From Hippophae tibetana (lineage: Eukaryota > Streptophyta > Magnoliopsida > Rosales > Elaeagnaceae): a stretch of DNA of 64,000 nt. The DNA is taken from assembly GCA_037013495.1 (NCBI GenBank), contig CM072803.1:21411501-21475500 (forward strand), written 5' to 3'. The translations under genes and the position numbers were made by a program. The notes beneath the pieces were generated by a model. The model had not been told where the DNA came from. It was given only the letters and a program-made list of their open reading frames with translations, and ran no database searches. Of the stretch, positions 59,250 to 64,000 are shown in pieces; the first letter of the stretch is position 1; each line of letters begins with the position of its first letter.

Positions 59250-62200
59250 TTATGAGCCCCACGTCCTTTCTCTGCCAAATGTTTCATCATCAAAATCTTC
59301 ATTTGTCGAATTTTCCTGGCATAACATTTTGTCATCATGTGCAGAATTTAAGGCAAGAGAATTCAAAACAGCAGGATGATCATGCATTTGCTCCCATTCA
59401 AACCCTTGGTGGTAGTCATCATTCACATCTTGTCTTGCATCATCACATCCCAGTCCCACCCTCTTCTCATCATCAGCACATGATGGCTCCACATTGAGAT
59501 CAGAACACAAACCATCCTCCCCGTTCCCCTGATAGGAAACCATTACTATACCCTGATCAGCCTGTTCTGGAGTATCTTTTTTCTGCCTCTTCCATTTTTT
59601 TGTAGAGGAAGTACCATCATCCTCAAAATCTTCCTCTTCTCTTTCTCTATGTAAATAAACCCATAACTTCCTTTCCCCATCAAACTGAACACAAGGATCG
59701 CGTTCATAATGCAAACGGTCCAGAGCTCCACTGACAACTTGATTAACTTGAGCATCAAAAACATCCTCGACAACATACTGAGAATCTCTAATCAAAGTAC
59801 AAACATCCACTCTTGTACCAATACTTCCAGGCAATCTGGAAGCTGCATCTCGTACGAGACAAAGTATTGTAACATGTGGTGGTCGATCACGTTTCAGCAT
59901 GAAGTGGTCTCGGGCTTTTGATGTTGGCTTACCACCACACCGTCTCAAGGGAGCAACAATGGATTTCTTACCATCAGCTGCTGTGTAAGAGAAAGCCCTG
60001 TCAGGAATTGAATACCTAAGAAACTCCTCTTTGCGGAAATAAGCTCTTACTTCTTCAGAGCTTGGACTAATGGTGTTGAGACTCTTTTGAGCTCTAAGGG
60101 CCCTGAACCTTTCTTTCTCATCCAGGTTGAGTTGCATCAGTTCCAAAGGAGGTGCAGGAAGACTTCCTATCTGTTGAAGAGTCTCTTGCCCATTTTTCAG
60201 CCAATTAGCAAATGAATCAACCACCTTGACAAGCATTTTGTGAGGAAGACCCCAAGCTTCAGATGATGCAACCTCCTCAATGGCCTCACGATCAGATGAA
60301 CTATTAGAAATTGGACCTAGCCATGACCAACTTTTTGTGGATTTTTCATACACTGCAAGTGCCTTCCATCCCTTTGCCCCTAAAGGCGCCGTTTTCGATG
60401 AAAATAGCTTCAGAACTCCCCTCACCAAGTCCTGAAGTGGTTCTTGAGTCTCAAGAATGGAAGGATCTAAAGGTTTAGATCTCAAGCAGTTCACAATTTC
60501 CTGAATAGTTAGAGAAGGAACACTTACTCCCCCAGAAAGATGTGAATTACTGGCCACAAGCTTCTCACCGAGGGAAACATCATTGACGCCATCTTGCTTT
60601 TTCTTTTGCTCATCCAATAGCTTGCCAACCTCTAAAGTATCATCCGTAAGTAGAGTTATCAATGCCAAACGAACTGCAGAAAGAAGATGCATAATAGAAA
60701 ATGAAAATCCTGTAAGAACAGTAGGTGTTATCAAAGTAAAAGACTTTTTCTGAGGCTTAGTTTCCAGCTCCATGTCTGCTATAGCTTTCTCTGGAGGAGG
60801 TGGCTCCAAAGGTTCAATATCAGGAGTTCTCATGTCAGCTTCCAGTTTCTTCTTTGCCTTCTTCTTTGAGGTATTGGAATCATCAATTTGCCGCAGATGA
60901 TTAGATTTCAAGTTATTATCTTGACATGCTGTCACATTCTCCTTAAATTTCCGCTTCCTTGTGGTCACGTTACATCCTAATAATGAAGCATCCGATCTTT
61001 CATGACTGTCACCTGCATATGGTTCAATATTCTGACCTTTCTTCCCAAATCTACCCTGCCTGTTATCGTGTACCCGAAACCAAGAAGGAAGAGAATCATC
61101 TTGCTCATCAGCAATATAATCCTGCAACTGATGCAATCTTGGAACAGAATGCTTGCGAGAAACATCCGTATTTTGCTTTACATAAGCAGGATAGGCCTTA
61201 ACTGAGGTTCTGTGTGACGTCTCAAGAGGTTCCCCAGACATACGATCATTCTTGCCCAGTTTGTAAGCACGATCATCCTCAAGGTCATCATCATCAGTGT
61301 TGTCATTCTCAAGTTTAACCGGGCCCAAGAAGTATCCATCTTCCAAAACTCTGGATGATTCCAGCAATGTACTACTGTCTCGCATCTTACCTTTCTGTTT
61401 CAAGTCATGATGGATGCCTATCCTTTTAGAGGAATATGGAACTCCATCAAGGATTAGTGCATTCCCCCTTGAATCTTTCTTCACAAAATTGGCTTTCTTA
61501 GCACCCTGCCAAGATATATATGAAGCAAGGGGAGGTTCCTTAACACCACTGGGATAAGCCATCTTTCTCCTCAGCAAAGGGTTGCTTTCTTCACCATTGT
61601 CAGAATGCTCAGATGAGTCCGACTCTGTTTCTTTATTTTTGTTGAACAGCTTATTTCCTCTCACTGTTGTCCTATCAGGTCCATCATTCTGTAAAATATT
61701 TCCTCTGATCTTGCCTTCAAATCTATCACTTATCTGTGGGGAGGAAGCTCTATATGACTTGTAATTCGGTTCAGGAGAATCCCTCTCTGTCTTCAATTTC
61801 TTGTTTCTGACTTTCCAATCATGAGATCGATAGGGTGAATCCATGGAGAAAGCTTCCCCATCAATATTATTATGCCAAAATAAATCAGCGTGATCAGCTG
61901 ACTCCAGTTTGTTTCTTCTCTGCACATGCTGTAAATGCCTGCTTTTCAAAGATTTTGTCTGATTCCCAGCTTCAAATTGCAAAACATTTTCAGGATACAT
62001 GGCCTTTTGGGGAAAATCGTACACAGCTCCCACAATAGGAGGCTTTGCAGTAAGAACTTTTGCCACTGACAAAAGGTTTCCATTCCTTTTCCTACTACCA
62101 TAGACATGTAAATCAGCCTTTGAAGAAACGGGCAAGCTGCTTAAACTATCAGAAGTTAGATCATCGCCTCGCAAAAGTTCATGATTTCTTCCCCGTTTCA

Positions 62201-63326
62201 AAATCCCAGAGTTATCCATCGTTCTGATCCGATCATGCTGGAGAGCAGGTTCATATGTTTTTTCGACACCGTTACCACTTCTCATTTGATCCCTCATTCT
62301 GTGGACTGCCCCAGATTCATATCCTGCTGTCTTATTAGGTCGAGAAAATAAACCTGCACCGTATGAGCTAGATTTCATCTCTAAACCTTGGTAAACAGAA
62401 GAATTATGACCAAGGTACTCTGCTGCAGCAGGAGGATTGGATCCACCCATCTTCAGTGTACCATTTGGATTCTGCTTTTCATACTTGGATGATTCCAACG
62501 CCAACGAACGCCTATGTGAGGAAAAATTTAAATTTGAATCAACCGAGTATGGAGAGCAACCCATCTTCTGTGCAATTTTCCTATCTTTAAATCTGCTGCC
62601 ACGTACCCCTTCAGAAGACTCTCTTTCTGATGAATCAGTCACCATATCTTCCATCTTTTCATACATCAAACTCCTTTGGCTTTTCATAATATTCAACAAG
62701 TGTAATTTCTCATCAATATTGTACCCCTTACAATTTAACCAAGCATCCCTAGCCTGACAAAAATGACTAACCATATGATTCTGATACTTCCTTAAGAGAT
62801 GGTAGTGCTTCCTTTTATCAAAGAAATCTAATCCCTCCCGGTACAAGGCAACTCTTGGCTCATACAGACCTCCTTTCAACATTTCATACAACTTTGTGAT
62901 TGGGCTCCCAAAATGGAAGTTATCACCAGTTAAGAGACCTTTCAAAGTGATCATATACGTCTCCTGGTCCATGTCAGGCAAATACTTAGCGAGGCTGAAC
63001 CGTTCCTCATCAGTCAATAATTCGTTCCAAACATCCACATATAAAATATCTTCAAGCCCTGAAAGATCATAAAGCTCAAAAGGAATGCTACAAGTCTTGT
63101 TCCCAACTTGGAAAAATTCTACACCAGTCTCTCCCAATTCCAACAAATCAAAGTCATCAGACCCCGCACCTGAATCAGCATCATCAAGCTCATCATAATC
63201 ATCGGATTCAATAGTAGAACTATGCTGTTTAAACTCATCTCCATCACTAGACAAACTCATCCTACTACTAGGCGAAAGTTCAGAATCAAACCTCGTAACC
63301 TTAAAGTTATTCTTCTCAATCGCCAT
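59250..63326 (-). CDS. NFRKB-like subunit of the INO80 chromatin-remodelling complex
   Basis: An uninterrupted frame of 1,358 residues begins with ATG at 63326. After an acidic stretch (about 39-65) comes a DEUBAD-type helical domain (about 78-190) with ILYVDVWNELLTDEERFSLA, YLPDMDQETY and an FFDKRKHYHLLRKYQ block. This is the conserved N-terminus of NFRKB, which in animals binds the deubiquitinase UCH37 in INO80. The centre (about 200-880) is Ser-rich, basic and probably disordered, with several KKxK nuclear-localisation-like clusters. The conserved part resumes at about 900 (SLTIQEIVNCLRSKPLDPSI, then LGPISNSSSDREAIEEVASS) and ends in a winged-helix-like module around PPHVTILCLVRDAASRLPGS to LWVYLHREREEEDFE (about 1145-1225). 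The tail has DLNVEP (1276-1281), a DLNxxP EAR-type motif. Expected role: nuclear chromatin remodelling. Length and order match plant NFRKB homologues. Confidence 0.93.
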   Translation of the reverse strand: MAIEKNNFKVTRFDSELSPSSRMSLSSDGDEFKQHSSTIESDDYDELDDADSGAGSDDFDLLELGETGVEFFQVGNKTCSIPFELYDLSGLEDILYVDVWNELLTDEERFSLAKYLPDMDQETYMITLKGLLTGDNFHFGSPITKLYEMLKGGLYEPRVALYREGLDFFDKRKHYHLLRKYQNHMVSHFCQARDAWLNCKGYNIDEKLHLLNIMKSQRSLMYEKMEDMVTDSSERESSEGVRGSRFKDRKIAQKMGCSPYSVDSNLNFSSHRRSLALESSKYEKQNPNGTLKMGGSNPPAAAEYLGHNSSVYQGLEMKSSSYGAGLFSRPNKTAGYESGAVHRMRDQMRSGNGVEKTYEPALQHDRIRTMDNSGILKRGRNHELLRGDDLTSDSLSSLPVSSKADLHVYGSRKRNGNLLSVAKVLTAKPPIVGAVYDFPQKAMYPENVLQFEAGNQTKSLKSRHLQHVQRRNKLESADHADLFWHNNIDGEAFSMDSPYRSHDWKVRNKKLKTERDSPEPNYKSYRASSPQISDRFEGKIRGNILQNDGPDRTTVRGNKLFNKNKETESDSSEHSDNGEESNPLLRRKMAYPSGVKEPPLASYISWQGAKKANFVKKDSRGNALILDGVPYSSKRIGIHHDLKQKGKMRDSSTLLESSRVLEDGYFLGPVKLENDNTDDDDLEDDRAYKLGKNDRMSGEPLETSHRTSVKAYPAYVKQNTDVSRKHSVPRLHQLQDYIADEQDDSLPSWFRVHDNRQGRFGKKGQNIEPYAGDSHERSDASLLGCNVTTRKRKFKENVTACQDNNLKSNHLRQIDDSNTSKKKAKKKLEADMRTPDIEPLEPPPPEKAIADMELETKPQKKSFTLITPTVLTGFSFSIMHLLSAVRLALITLLTDDTLEVGKLLDEQKKKQDGVNDVSLGEKLVASNSHLSGGVSVPSLTIQEIVNCLRSKPLDPSILETQEPLQDLVRGVLKLFSSKTAPLGAKGWKALAVYEKSTKSWSWLGPISNSSSDREAIEEVASSEAWGLPHKMLVKVVDSFANWLKNGQETLQQIGSLPAPPLELMQLNLDEKERFRALRAQKSLNTISPSSEEVRAYFRKEEFLRYSIPDRAFSYTAADGKKSIVAPLRRCGGKPTSKARDHFMLKRDRPPHVTILCLVRDAASRLPGSIGTRVDVCTLIRDSQYVVEDVFDAQVNQVVSGALDRLHYERDPCVQFDGERKLWVYLHREREEEDFEDDGTSSTKKWKRQKKDTPEQADQGIVMVSYQGNGEDGLCSDLNVEPSCADDEKRVGLGCDDARQDVNDDYHQGFEWEQMHDHPAVLNSLALNSAHDDKMLCQENSTNEDFDDETFGRERTWGS

Positions 63327-63500
63327 GAATCATAACACACAAATGACCCTCAACCAAACAAATAAAACCTCAATTGTACCATCCACACCACCTTAAGCTC
63401 ACCAAATTCCGTACTTTCCAAGCATTACTGAACCAACCAAAACAAATCCCTAATGGCAAAGAAAAATCCAAAAATCAAAATTCTCCATAACAAATCGATA

Positions 63501-63605
63501 CTGACACAAAAAGAAACATAAAATAACCAACATTTAAAACAACCACCTAGGAAATACTGCAAAGATTAAAACGAAAAAAAAACCACAATGTTAATTCAAA
63601 AGTAC
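63501..63605 (-). other. Possible 5' UTR intron of the NFRKB gene
   Basis: On the minus strand a donor GAATGAG|GTACTT lies at 63606/63605. A plausible acceptor TTTTTGTGTCAG|TATCG lies at 63501/63500, preceded by a T-rich tract. The proposed intron is 105 bp. Other AGs before the ATG could also serve, so the acceptor is uncertain. Confidence 0.35.
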
Positions 63606-63734
63606 CTCATTCACCACAAAGCAAAAGTTCCAACCATGAAATCGACGAACAAAACGCGAAGTCGCGAAGGCAAAAGCAATACAAAATTTTAAAGTATTAG
63701 AGGCCCAACGCGAATAGAGACAATTGTAACTTTG

Positions 63735-63800
63735 GTTGAATCTGAGAAACCCTAGAAGTTAGGGCAAGGCGGTTAATGCGATAAAAAATATATAGACGTG
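63735..63800 (-). promoter_or_regulatory. NFRKB core promoter and telo-box leader
   Basis: AAACCCTAG lies at 63747-63755 (plus-strand reading), with a TTAGGG at 63759-63764 close by. These are telo-box motifs, common just downstream of transcription starts of plant housekeeping, ribosomal and chromatin genes. About 30 bases further upstream a CTATATATTTTTT box (minus strand) at about 63784-63796 could be the TATA element. The telo-box is next to the expected start site. Confidence 0.5.
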
Positions 63801-64000
63801 TGTGAGGAAAAGAGCAAGTCACAGGAGAGGTGAGGGATGAAGAAGACAGTGGTGACGCGTATATGATTGAACCGTCTGATTTGGAGAAGAAGATGATTGG
63901 AGTGAAAAGACTAAAATGGGAAATTTAGAGACAACGAATGAAAAAGAGAAAGCTTGTGAGCGGAGTAGAGAAAGAAGGACGAAAGATAGTGTGAAAGATG

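Noticed and set aside
59546..59776. Alternative frame inside the NFRKB gene
   Set aside because: Shadow of the long minus-strand frame; codon patterns belong to the NFRKB frame.
1..64000. CRISPR arrays, bacterial operons, viral genomes, rRNA genes
   Set aside because: No regularly spaced short repeats, no bacterial-type gene clusters, no rRNA sequence. The reverse transcriptases belong to copia and gypsy retrotransposons.

Overview
The window looks like AT-rich nuclear DNA from a eudicot plant. It holds three host genes with plant-type architecture: GT-AG introns, a multi-exon kinesin-5, a CCT-domain regulator and a plant INO80-type NFRKB protein. The rest is dominated by decayed LTR retrotransposons and short inverted-repeat elements. 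I cannot name the species. I see no bacterial-type operons, CRISPR arrays, rRNA genes or convincing tRNA genes.

Layout. 1-2133 is gene-free. 2134-7162 is an old Ty1/copia element on the minus strand, with two diverged LTRs, a PBS and broken gag-pol. 7952-12199 (minus) is a three-exon CCT-domain gene whose exons I joined at GT/AG sites to give 252 residues; its 2.7-kb second intron carries inverted-repeat elements. 12300-25890 is AT-rich and gene-free, with a truncated solo LTR (about 19866-20140) and a 241-bp tandem duplication (21861-22344). 25893-33690 is a nest of retroelement pieces: a GC-rich LTR-like segment, a Tat-like LTR with a decayed PBS, a minus-strand LTR end, and a copia relic interrupted by a non-autonomous element with three LTR copies. 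36756-37112 is a hAT-type MITE. 38023-38485 is a broken fragment of a long-chain alcohol oxidase gene. 39925-40900 is the 3' end of another copia element. 41185-44440 is a foldback-repeat cluster interrupted by a complete 1,886-bp solo LTR with a 5-bp target-site duplication. 44431-48271 is a Ty3/gypsy relic (minus).

The right end is gene-rich. A 22-exon kinesin-5 gene (50877-56663, plus; 1,052 residues) has MSA-type AACGG motifs upstream, as expected for a mitotic gene. It converges with an intact single-exon NFRKB/INO80-complex gene (59250-63326, minus; 1,358 residues). A four-copy 31-bp minisatellite lies just beyond the latter's stop codon, and telo-box motifs lie in its leader. The kinesin acts in spindle assembly and the NFRKB protein in chromatin remodelling. 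They are neighbours, and nothing shows that they work together.

I did not find a clearly new biological system. The most informative structures are the solo LTR with its paralogous empty site, the three-LTR element with internal tandem repeats, and the duplicated 5' splice site in the kinesin gene.
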